From positions 186,001-250,000 of the forward strand of contig JAIVFJ010000043.1 of assembly GCA_025765615.1 (NCBI GenBank): a DNA stretch of 64,000 nt, given 5' to 3'. This DNA comes from Zopfochytrium polystomum (lineage: Eukaryota; Chytridiomycota; Chytridiomycetes; Chytridiales; Chytridiaceae). Position numbers and translations under genes: made by a program. The notes beneath the pieces are model-generated. The model saw only the letters and a list, made by a program, of their open reading frames with translations, was not told the origin of the DNA and searched no databases. Shown in pieces: positions 32,852 through 42,611 of the stretch; the stretch's first letter is position 1; each line of letters begins with the position of its first letter.

Positions 32852-34593
32852 TCACCGGGCCGCTCCGCTCACAACCGCAGCGGCCGCCGCCGAGCTCCTC
32901 TTCCCGGCCTCCCTAATCATTTTGAAGCTCGTCGACAGCGGCATGGGCGACACGATGGCCATTCCCGTCGACGCCGGCTGCTGCGCCTGGAGGTCTTTTC
33001 TGACCTCGGGGATGTTGAGCCAGCCGCGCACGGTGGGCTGCCGGAGGATCCAAAACTGCAGGAGCGTGAAAAAGTTGGACGACACCCAGTACATGAAGAC
33101 GCCCTGGAAAAATGGAGGAGGGGGAGGGGAACAGTGAGTGTTTTTTTTTCGATCGGTCACCGGTTCGTGTTTGTTGAATATGCCGTGAAGGGCGTTAAGT
33201 ACTTACAGCGGGCATGGATGCCATCAAGGGGATGAAAATGACGGTCATGAAGCGGAACACGTTTTTCATGGTTCGTGCTTGCGATCCGGACGAGGCTTGG
33301 GCAGCCATTCCAGCCTGTTTTTCGCTCATGTTCAAAACCCAGATACCCCCCCCCCCCCCCCCCCCGCAAAAAACAGAATATTGCCCACCCCCGTCAAGAA
33401 CTCACCTCCAAAACAACCAGCATGGTGGTAGTCGCAACAATCGGAAGCAGGTACGTAGGGTCCGCGACGGTAAGATCCTTAAACCACAGAATGCCGCCGG
33501 TCTCAAACCCGGGCACCGGCAACTCCGCCATCGCGCGCAGGCCAAAAAAGAACGACATGAACACGGGGGCCTGGGTCAACCCCCACAACCCGGACAGCGG
33601 GTTCATCCCGTTCGCCTTGTACGTCGCCGACAGCTGTGTCACGAGCCGCTTCGCCTCCGCGTGGTTTCCTGCCTTGTGCGCCTGCGTCATCTTCTCCTGC
33701 AGCGGGCCGAGGACGGGGCGGAGGTTCTGCATTTTCGCGCCGACCGTCTGCGTCTTGACGACGACGGGGAACAGCAGGATTCGCGCGAGCACCGTCGTCG
33801 CGACAATCGTGCCCCACCAGGGGAGGCCCGTCGACACGTGGACGAGCTCGAGTGTCGCTTCGATCAGGCCGACAGGCGTCCAGTTGCAGAGGCCGAGCTT
33901 AGCAAGGTCGCCGAGCTGCGTGATGGCGGTGAGCGCTGGGGCTGAGGCGGAGGCGGAGGCGTCGGCCGCTGTGGCGAGGACTTCGGGGGTGAGGGTGGTG
34001 TCGAGGCGCGCGGTGAATTCTTGCGAGAGCGTCGGGTCCAGGGGCGTCGGGGTGGGGGTGACGGGCGCCGCGGTCGCGCTAGGGTTGACGTCGACGGCGG
34101 TGGTGGCGGCGGCGATCGGCGGAGAGGCCGCCGATGCCGTCGTCGCGGCGGCGGTGGGTTTGGCGGTCTCAGACGTTACCCAAAAGTAAGAGCGGCGTTG
34201 GAGCGGTGCTGCTAGTCGGGGTGTGCTCTTCGGAACTGATTCAGGATACAGATCGATGATCGGGCGACGGCTCACCTGGTGGCTATTACACCGAGTCGAC
34301 GACGGCGCTCGAGGCAAAAAACGGGTTGAAGAGAAGAACCGAGGCCGGCTAGTAGTAATGTGCTTTAGGGCGTTGGCAGGTTGATTGGAGGATTTAGGAA
34401 TGTAAGAGAGAGGAAGGAGGGAAGAGGCGAGCGACCAACAACTCACCGAGGAGACGGATGGCACGAGAGCCAGCAGCACGGAGCATTTGGTATTGGCTGC
34501 GGCAGGTAATCCCAACGACGTTCCAGCGGCGTTGTAGGCGGCGCCTGGGTTCTTGAATCCTGCGCGGACCGCGAAGGAGACGACGTTGTGCAT
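32852..34593 (-). CDS. OXA1: Mitochondrial inner-membrane insertase OXA1
   Basis: An Oxa1/YidC/Alb3 insertase that places mitochondrially encoded and some imported proteins into the inner membrane. The start MHNVVSFAVRAGFKN gives a presequence-like N-terminus. An Ala/Thr-rich linker follows, then the YidC-type core: STGLPWWGTIVATTVLARILLFP (first span, with the positively charged residue expected in the groove), KMQNLRPVLGPLQEKM, MNPLSGLWGLTQAPVFMSFFFGLRAM, TYLLPIVATTTMLVVLE, FRFMTVIFIPLMASMPA and GVFMYWVSSNFFTLLQFWILR. The last span and tail are separate exons. At least three introns occur; one contains a run of 20 G on the sense strand. The C-terminal matrix tail is short and only weakly basic compared with yeast Oxa1. 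Confidence 0.92.
33346..33365. repeat. Twenty-base poly-C run inside an OXA1 intron
   Basis: Twenty uninterrupted C on the plus strand become 20 G in the OXA1 pre-mRNA. The run lies in a short intron between the exon ending TMLVVLE and the one starting AGMAAQASS, near the 3' splice site. Confidence 0.95.
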
Positions 34594-34799
34594 CCTTCGA
34601 CAAATTTTGACAAGGTGCACTCCAAAAACACCAAGTGTTGTGACTTTGTGGGTGCTTTATTACTACACTCGACAACGGCAAGACTCCACGGTAGTTGAAG
34701 TTTCGACATGCCAACTAATGATAAAAAACCATCATGCGTGAAAGAAGGAGGAGGCGGGAAATAATACCATGAAGTCGAACTCGAGGCAGCAAAGATATT

Positions 34800-36856
34800 T
34801 TACGAAAACCTCGACTGTTTACTAATACCCTGCGCAGAGGAAGACGAGCTCCCCTGGTACATGGCCATCAACGCGGACTGCTTCCTAACTCCTCCAGACG
34901 GACTCGAGTAGTCCGCAACGTAAACTTGCCGCTGCACTGCCAGACCTGCGACGGTCGATTTGACCGACGCGCGCGTCTCTCGACTCTTGATTGACCCATG
35001 GGCAGTGTGGGTTTCCTGCGCGAGCGACGTCAAAACGGTCCAGTCAGCCGCGGGAATCACGGAGGGCACCAACGCGGCCCACGCGGGGGTAGTTTGCAGC
35101 GCTTCGACGTCAAACGTGGCCGGCATCGGAACGGTGCCTGCCTCGCCCGCATCACCGGCCAGCCCGACTGCGGCCAGGATCGCCGAGCGGTCTGCATCGT
35201 ACGTTTCGGACGCGCTCCGCCAAATTTCAGTCCAGTGGTCAGCAAGCAAGCGTTGGCCGTCCGAAATGCGGGACCTCTCCGCCAGGTTCATCGCCTCGCG
35301 GACCCGGTCGACTGTTCGTAGCCGAAGGAGCTCGACAACCACCTGCGGATTTCGGCGACGGCCGCCCGCTGGGATGTTTTCTGCACGGATCCATTGGAGA
35401 GAGAGAACGACCGGGATGGTGTCTGCCGTTCCCCCACGTCCCCTCTCGCTATCAATGGATTGATAGCTGCAGTTGACTTGCAGCGCTTCGAATTCGCCAA
35501 AGTTAACTTTTTTCTCGTCAATAGCAAGGTCGACAACAAAGTCGCGCCGCTCTTCGGCAAAGAGGCTGCCAAAGTCCACAGATCCCTTCTTCCCTCCATC
35601 CGTGATAGTTTTTGGGAAAGGGGTCTCGATTTTGACGATTCTCACGGCGGCAGGAGTTTCCAGGCACACTTTTGCTTGGGAGAACAAGGTCGACTTGAAT
35701 GCTCCGAGGCACCCAGCAAAGGCATCTTGAATTGTATCGTTAGCCTCAACAAACGCGTAGGAGCCGGTGGTGCCGGCGAGTTTGGTCAGGACAGTGTCGT
35801 CAGCGTCCTCGCCGAAGCCGAACGTAAAAATGGGTACCGCTTGATTCCGGGAACGATTAATGATCGGATGGTACCTCTCAATGCTGACTTTGGGGTAGTC
35901 GGCTCCGTCGCTCAGCAAGAGAAGCGCTGAAGCCGGATTTCTTCCGCTTCGCGCCGCAAGAATGCTTAGCCCCATGTCAACGCCCTTGTACATGCAGGTT
36001 CCCCCTTGAATTTGGAGATTTTCGGCAATGGCAAACAGCCGTGACCCTTCGCCGCATTTGAGAAAGGCAGACTGCTTCATGGCAGAATCAGCAAACGAGA
36101 CAATGGACAACCGGTCTGTCGGTGTCAGCGTCGAAATGATGTACTTGAGCGCAAGCTTGACGGATTCCAGCTTGGAGCCGCTCATGCTACCGGACACGTC
36201 TACGACGGCCACAATGTCGACGTTTGTGTGGACCGTCTCCGACCGAGGAGCGCTTGGAATGCGGAGGCTCACCAGCGCGGTGGCCGATGCTGGCGCGGAG
36301 CCCGGCGGCGTTGGGCAGATCGAGTCGTACTCGGCGACGACGGAGACCGCCGGTTGAAGCACGACGACAAAATCGTTTTCGGTCTCGGCTGGGCGATCGT
36401 TTGCGGGCTCCGCAGCTGGACGTTCGGCCACGGGGTCGTCGATCAGAGGGGGTGCAACGTGGGACGAGGTGGGCGCGTAGGGCGATGCGGCTACGTGGGA
36501 CGAGGTGGGTGCGTTGGGCGATGCGGTAACAAGGCCTCCCGGTAACGGGTATCCGTGGTAGCTCACAGGCCGTGCAAAGGGCGCTGCCGCTGGGGGGGCT
36601 GTGGTTCCCAGAACGAAAGGAACCCTGCATGTTGGGCACCTGAAAGCCGGGAGTGGAGGACTCTCGTCAGAAAAAAAGGTAGGGCGGTCGGAAGCAGTGT
36701 TTTTCTTCAAATAAACACTCACACGAGGTTTCCCGAGCTGACGCAGCTATTGTAGCAGGCCAGGTGGAGCTGGTGTCCACAGCCAGGGTTGATGAGCGGC
36801 TCCCCGCCTCGGAGCGCCATGCCGGCCAGGCACACGGAGCAAGTTTCGGCCGGGGC

Positions 36857-36887
<31 letters not shown>

Positions 36888-36993
36888 AGAGGATTTAGAA
36901 AGAGGGGGAGGCACGGCTCTCCCACCCGCCTCGCCGCTTGCTTCAGCTCCCTGCAGATCTCTCACTCACTCACTCTCTCTCTCTCTCTGTTTC

Positions 36994-37034
<41 letters not shown>

Positions 37035-37132
37035 GGCGACGCACGGGCCATCATCGAGCGGCGATTCGGTGCTGCCGAGCGCGGCAACGAGGACGGGTTC
37101 GACGACGGCGAAGTCCACCACGACGACCACAT
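34800..37132 (-). CDS. RING-finger plus von Willebrand A domain protein (WAV3-like)
   Basis: Probably an E3 ubiquitin ligase. A short first exon (MWSSWWTSPSSNP, start 37132) is followed by a RING split by an intron. The 36722-36859 exon carries AETCSVCLAGMALRG, GCGHQLHLACYNSC, and the next exon FRCPTCRVPF. The VWA domain has a complete MIDAS: DVSGSMSGSKL, then Thr in GGTCMYKGVD and Asp in LLLSDGAD. VWA interaction-loop sequence VPIFTFGFGEDADD and a C-terminal helical region ending QGISKQSRFS complete it. The order RING-VWA-C-terminal domain is that of plant WAV3-type ligases and their fungal relatives. Introns 1 and 2 hold long CA and CT repeats. Substrates are unknown. Confidence 0.82.
36860..36887. 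repeat. (CA)n microsatellite abutting a splice acceptor
   Basis: About 14 CA units directly precede (in sense, GT repeats ending TGCAG) the RING exon of the VWA-RING gene. The 3' splice site is therefore embedded in the repeat edge. Confidence 0.85.
36958..37031. repeat. CT-rich microsatellite directly after the donor of intron 1, VWA-RING gene
   Basis: About 70 bases of imperfect CTCT/CACT repeat. In the sense direction the intron begins GTGAGAGAGAG, so the donor itself is part of the GA repeat. Confidence 0.85.
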
Positions 37133-37293
37133 GTGCTTGATGATGATTGTTGGGGTGCTGGCCGGGGGGTTGAGTTCTTGCTTTGCTGCTGTTTTGCTTT
37201 CTTTCGGTTTGTGGCTTTGGGGCTGGGGTGGCCGTCGCCGACACACAAACCCAGTATTTATGAGGGTGAGGGGGCGGACACTCCCACACACAC

Positions 37294-37325
<32 letters not shown>

Positions 37326-37741
37326 TCTCTCTCTCTCTCTGTCTCTCTCTGCATGCACATGATTTGCAGACTGTGCCACACAAAATACAAAACAAAAAAT
37401 GATGAAACAAAAGAAAAAAGAAAGTAACACGTGGAAGAGGATCCGTGTTTTCTAACTTCGAAAGTTGCCTGCGGCTAACGGAGAGGATCCGAGCCATGCA
37501 CCGCCTCTGGATTTAGTCGCTTCTTGTTTGTGTTGCGTCAATCATCTGGCACATGGAGCATAGAGCGCACACTACCAAAATGAAAAGAAAAGAAAAAAAA
37601 AAAAACACGCAAAACATGGCTGGGAACAACATAAGGCTCTGTCTGTCTGTCGGGGAAGAATGTATTCCTCTCATTAACCCACTCACTCCAACCACCACAA
37701 CCGCCATCATGATCCACAAATGTTTGATCGGACTCTCTCGC
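37133..37741. other. Spacer with compound CA/CT microsatellite
   Basis: Upstream region of the VWA-RING gene and 3' flank of the thiolase gene. A compound (CA)n-(CT)n repeat occupies 37284-37350 and an A-rich run lies near 37588-37606. Open frames across this stretch are repeat-encoded. Confidence 0.6.
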
Positions 37742-39687
37742 TCAGCACTTTTCAATAACAACCGCAATGCCCTGTCCTCCGCCAATGCAAGCCGCGCCGA
37801 TTGCGTACCGGCCATTGATCCGGCGCAGGTCGTGCGCGAGGTGCCCCATGATGCGCGCACCGCTCGCGCCGAGCGGGTGGCCTGGCACGGAAGAGGGGGC
37901 GGGGCGCGAAGGAAAAAAGAGCAGACGGTGAGTTCGGTTTCCCCAAAATACATTGGTTGGGAAGGAGCGCAGATGAACTTGATGGGTTGACTCCGTCAGA
38001 CTCACCCAGCGCAATGGCTCCTCCGTTGATGTTCGTGATGTCCCTGTTCAGACCGAGCTCCTTCTCCACCGCCAAGTACTGCACAGCGAACGCCTCGTTC
38101 ACCTCGATGCGCGACATGTCGCCCAACGACAGGCCGGCGCGCTTGAGCGCCCCACGGATCGCCGGGACCGGTCCGATGCCCATGATCGTCGGCTCGACGC
38201 CGACGTAGTACCAGCTGAGGATTTCGGCGAGCGGCTTGAGGTTGTACTGCTTGACCGCCGACTCTGACGCCAGAATGACGGATGCAGCACCATCCGAGAT
38301 ACCAGACGCGTTGCTAGATGGTCGAGAGTTAGGAAACGCAGTAAACGGCAGTGCCCATTGGAAGAAACCAAAGTCGGATCTGTGTTGTATATAAAACATA
38401 CCCAGCGGTAACAAAACCCGTGTCCTTGATAAAGACCGAGGGGAGCTTTGCGAGCGACTCCGCAGTTGTCTGGGGACGAGGGTGTTCGTCGACCTTGAAC
38501 ACTTCAACACCCTTTCGGGTCTTGATCTCAATGGGAGTGATCTCAGCATCATAAATGCCAGCCGCAGAGGCTGTTTGGTGTATGCGAAAGAATCCATATT
38601 TGTTAGCACAAGGCGAGGCGGGCCTCGCCGCTCCACCTCACCTTTCGCCCACCGCTGCTGAGTCAGGGCAGCGTAAGCGTCGGCGTCCTGACGCGTCAGA
38701 TTGAACTGTTTCCCAAGATTCTCAGCCGTGATACCCATCGGCGTTTGGGTTGGGTACTGGTCCACGAGTGCGTGAGCAAGTGAATCTTCCAGCTTCAGAC
38801 TGCAAAATCATTCAGCCAATCAGTTCCGAAAACCTTTATCGCAAGGAAGGTCAAAGAACTCAACTCGACACCGTATTTCGCCCCAGTCCTTCCACCACGA
38901 AGAACGTGCGGTGCCTGGCTCATGCTTTCCGTGCCACCAGTCAACACGATGGAGGCTTCGCCCGTGATGATTTCTTGCGCGCCATTGATCATGGCCTGGA
39001 ATCCAGATCCACAAAGACGGTTGATCGTCAGGGCGGGAGCTTCGATCTTCAGCCCAGCCCGATGACCGACGTGGCGTGCGAGATACGGCGCGTCTGAGGT
39101 AATGTCGGTCAATTGCACGCAAAGGCTGCGAAAGACGGAACGGCAGCAGCTTTACCCTTTGACGTCTGCAGAACGTTTCCGTAAATCACGGACTCCACAG
39201 GGGTTCCAGCCGGCAGCTCCTTGACAGCAGCGGCAGACGCGATGCCACCCAACTCGTTTGCAGTCAGGTGGGCGAGCTTGCCGCCGAAGGTGCCGAAAGC
39301 CTGGATGTGTATAGGATGGTACGAGGGCGAAGGGATGACACGTGAGACGCCCGAAAGGAGGTGAAAGAGTCAGGTGGCAGGCTCGACGACGTACTGTTCG
39401 TTTAGCGGCAACTGCGTTGTAAAATTACAAGGAAAAGAAAGCGTGAGCGGTGCAACAGGGGATCAACATGATGGAGGTGTTTGCAAGTCGGAGAGGGACT
39501 CCATATTCCCCTAATCGACCAGGCGATCCTTCGAGCAGATGCAACCAGCCAACAGAGCAGCGTGCTCAGGTCGAGCCGAGCCACATCTGCCACAACTGCC
39601 CCTCCCTCCCGCATGGCTACTTGGTCACGTCGCCGCCACAACCGCGATGCACGACGTACCGACGAAGACTTTGGGGCGCGCGGACAT
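37742..39687 (-). CDS. 3-ketoacyl-CoA thiolase / acetyl-CoA acyltransferase (ACAA2-like)
   Basis: The last step of beta-oxidation, cleaving 3-ketoacyl-CoA with CoA. Exons include 39660-39687 (MSARPKVFV), a 17-nt microexon 39395-39411 (VAAKRT with the split codon), 39156-39300 ([19 protein letters not shown]) and one from 39093. All catalytic parts are present: nucleophile Cys in [11 protein letters not shown], His in [10 protein letters not shown] (split across an intron) and the acid/base Cys in [26 protein letters not shown] and [13 protein letters not shown] match mitochondrial ACAA2 better than acetoacetyl-CoA thiolase. The N-terminus is short, as in ACAA2 proteins with non-cleaved targeting. 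It ends VVIEKC at 37742. Confidence 0.9.
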
Positions 39688-39824
39688 TGTGCTGGCGACA
39701 ATAGGAATGGTTTGGAGTGTGGGAACGGGGGGGTTTTTTTTTTTTTTGTTTGTTTTTATATTTTTTGGGTTTCGCCCCCCCACGAGGCGTTTCCCCCGAA
39801 AACCCTTACGCTCTGACAGAATGA

Positions 39825-39840
39825 TGACGTCACTGACGTG
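39825..39840. promoter_or_regulatory. CRE/ATF-type bZIP site pair
   Basis: A perfect palindrome TGACGTCA at 39825-39832 is followed at once by TGACGTG (39834-39840). It lies between the divergent thiolase and germ cell-less-like genes, about 140 bases upstream of the thiolase ATG. It matches the binding site of CREB/ATF bZIP factors. Activity is inferred. Confidence 0.4.
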
Positions 39841-40089
39841 CTGAGGCGGCACCAACCATTACAAATAACCGTCCGTCTAGCGGCTCCTTCACAAGAACAT
39901 GCACCCAGTGCGCTAGTACCCACGAGCGGGGAAGCGGGAAATCTGCAATCCCGCGAGTTGTCGCACTGACCTGCGAGAAACGACTGTGGCTTACAAACCC
40001 CTGGACCGGCAGATCTTTTCTGGGGGCAACAGCCGACGAACGACAACAGTACCAGACGGAAAGTATGGAAGGAGAGACCACGTGTATGG

Positions 40090-40134
<45 letters not shown>

Positions 40135-40223
40135 TGTGTGTTGGTGGTGGTAATAATTGCGCTCGGCAAACCTTGTGGTTCGGACTACCATGTCTGCTGT
40201 AGAGCGGAGATTGAAATGAAAAA
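39841..40223. other. Divergent promoter spacer with (GT)n repeat
   Basis: Holds a GT microsatellite at 40091-40140. No gene is seen. Confidence 0.5.
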
Positions 40224-42462
40224 ATGGAACGCAACAGTTCGAGTCCCTGTCACCATCCGCGAAGCATGACGGAGGGATCCGATGCCAACAGCAGCAGCGA
40301 CAGCAGCGTGGGCGACCTCTCTTCCTGGGCCGCTGAGATTGGGGTTCCATCAACGGATCCAGGCCGGCGACTTCGCATTTGGGATGTGGCGTGTGAGTGT
40401 CATCAGACGAGCGCGCTGGCCACGGCATTTTGCACTGACCCCGTGCGCGCCCAGTCAGGAGTGGATTGTTTTCCGATATCGCGGTGGTCTTTTGCAATCG
40501 GACGTTCAAGTAATTCTCTTTCCACTGTTAGTACCAGCAGAACGATCTAACGCGCTCAATAGGCTCCACCGAGTAGTTGTGCTGCAGTCACCCCTCTTTG
40601 CTCGTATCTTCTTGACGGCATCCTCCAGCCCAGCTTCCAGCAGCGATGACTCCTTTTTTGTTTTGGAAACAGGAGGAGATAAGAGGATTACCGTTGAGTC
40701 GATCGAGGTATGCTCCGTTTTGTAACATTCGTCATTTGAAGTTGCGCGACAGGTAGTTTTGCACGACTTGTACAATACGGCGCACAGAGTCGATCTAATC
40801 AAATCAACAAACGCCGCAAATGTTCTCGCAGCAGCTTGTTTCCTTGAGCTTGATGATCTTGCCACATACTGCAGTGACTTTATCCTGCGCACCTCGTCAG
40901 CGCCAACTATCATGGGATACGCGGAAGCTGTCGACGTCCTCCGACCGCCTCCGCGCACCGTCCAGAGTCCTTACGGAGGCGATCACGCGTATTTTGCCTT
41001 GTTGCGAACCCACCACACGAACCTCCAATCAGGAATCCTTTCGTACCTTTGTCAAACCGTCAATCTTGCGCTCAGCCTGGAGTTCAAGGATGGGGCGAGC
41101 AAAGTCAACGACCTCTTTGCAACAATGCCCGTCTCGTGGTTGAGACGAGTTATGGAGTGCAACGCTCTTTGCATCGCAAATGAATTTGAGCGGTATGAAC
41201 TCCTCAAGCGCGTCACTCTTTATCGGCGACAGGCTCTGCGAAGTCGCCAATCCATGGACGGAAAGCAAGCTAGCCACTCGAATTCGGTTGGAGAAACAAG
41301 CAACCCTAGTGTACTCTCTGCCTCGTCCCCTTCATCATTCGCTTCGAAGCTTTTTGGTATGCTTGGAGGAGGCGGTCCGTCCAAGCGAAGCCGATGTGAC
41401 GATGACCAAGACGAAGCTCGGTGCGCAGCATTCACACCAGATGGTCGGCCCCTCTCGACAGCATCGCATTCTCGGAAAGCGGATGCGGGAGCAGCTCAAA
41501 CAGAACGGAGCGGCCTTGACAGCTCGCCTTTGTCAATTCGAACAAGTCCTACGCACAGCGGACGAGAAAGCCGGCCCGGTCTCTGCAATCTATACGGCGA
41601 GCTCCAAGGAGCATTGAGTGGAGTAGAGGAGCAAGAAGATGCCGTCATATTTGCCGTGTTCCAGACTGGAATCATTTACACGTACATGACGTTTGCACAG
41701 CTGGAGCTCGTAAAGTCCGACAGGATTGTGCCTGACTCGTCCATCCTTCACAGTTTCTGGACGCAGGCTGAGCTTGCGAGTCGAATGGGATCGCCAGTCA
41801 ACAATACTCGCAAAGAGAATAATCCAGCTTCTAGTGGGTCGGCGGGGCACACAACTAAACCGTTCCGCTTTGCTGCTCGATTTAGGCACGTGTACGAGTA
41901 TTTCACAAATGCAAACGGAGGTGGCGCAGTGGGTAAGGCCATGATTTCGGATCCCGTCAAGTGCGCTGGTGTGGACTACCGAGTTCTACTCGGTGCGTGC
42001 CAAGAAGTCGACACTTCGATGTCTCGGTCGGCCGCTTCGGTGGCGACAGCGCCAGCAGGCGGTGGCCTTCTCACTCCTGCTGTTTCCGCTCATCCCTCGC
42101 GGTCGGGCTCCGTTGAAGACCTGCGGCAGTCCTCGTCGTCGAGCTCTGCTACCAGCACCGTGGCCGACTCGCAAAAAGGGCTTGTGCTGAAGGCCCACCT
42201 ACAGAGGACTCGATCGACTGGGGGTTATGCCGGGCCGATCACTTACAACATCTACGTCTTTGACGCGGCTCGGTTCTCGGAGTGCTCCGTTTCCGGATCC
42301 GAGTCGTGGAAGCAGTTCCACAAGCCTTTGACCGCCTGCGATTTTGACGGTAATGGCTACGTCAAGACGTTTCCGATGCCCTTGAAGGGAAATGACCCAG
42401 AGGCTGGGGACAGCGGGGGGGTCTGGCTCATTGTGAATATTCATTTGCCCTACAGCGGATAA
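40224..42462 (+). CDS. BTB-domain protein of the germ cell-less (GMCL) type
   Basis: Probably a CUL3 substrate adaptor. Exon 1 (40224 to about 40394) encodes an acidic Ser-rich start. The BTB domain spans two exons: GGLLQSDVQVILF, RVVVLQSPLFARIFLTA, then after a short intron at about 40708-40753 VVLHDLYNTAHRVDLI, NAANVLAAACFLELDDLATYCS. A BACK-like helical region follows (LSYLCQTVNLALSLEFKDGASKV split by a turn, CNALCIANEFERYELLKRVTLYRR). After a disordered linker, a C-terminal beta-rich domain runs AVIFAVFQTGIIYTYMTFAQLE, FRFAARFRHVYEYF, YRVLLGACQEV and GPITYNIYVFDAARF. That order is characteristic of fungal germ cell-less relatives. A start at the downstream MTEGSD is possible. Confidence 0.78.
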
Positions 42463-42611
42463 CAAGTAAAAGGAGTTTGTAGCGTACCTGCCGGCCTTTT
42501 ACCTTTCGCGTCCAGGAAGAAAGAATGCCGTCGATGGAACCTGCTGCACAGAAAGCAAGGTGGACGAGGTAAAACTAGGAAGACATTTTTTCATTTTCGG
42601 TGTCTGATCGA

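Noticed and set aside
36789..37430. Several overlapping frames on both strands
   Set aside because: Encoded largely by CA and CT microsatellites; repeats keep all frames open.
37742..39687. Acetoacetyl-CoA thiolase (ERG10 type)
   Set aside because: [15 protein letters not shown] and the [12 protein letters not shown] region match ACAA2-type 3-ketoacyl-CoA thiolase better.
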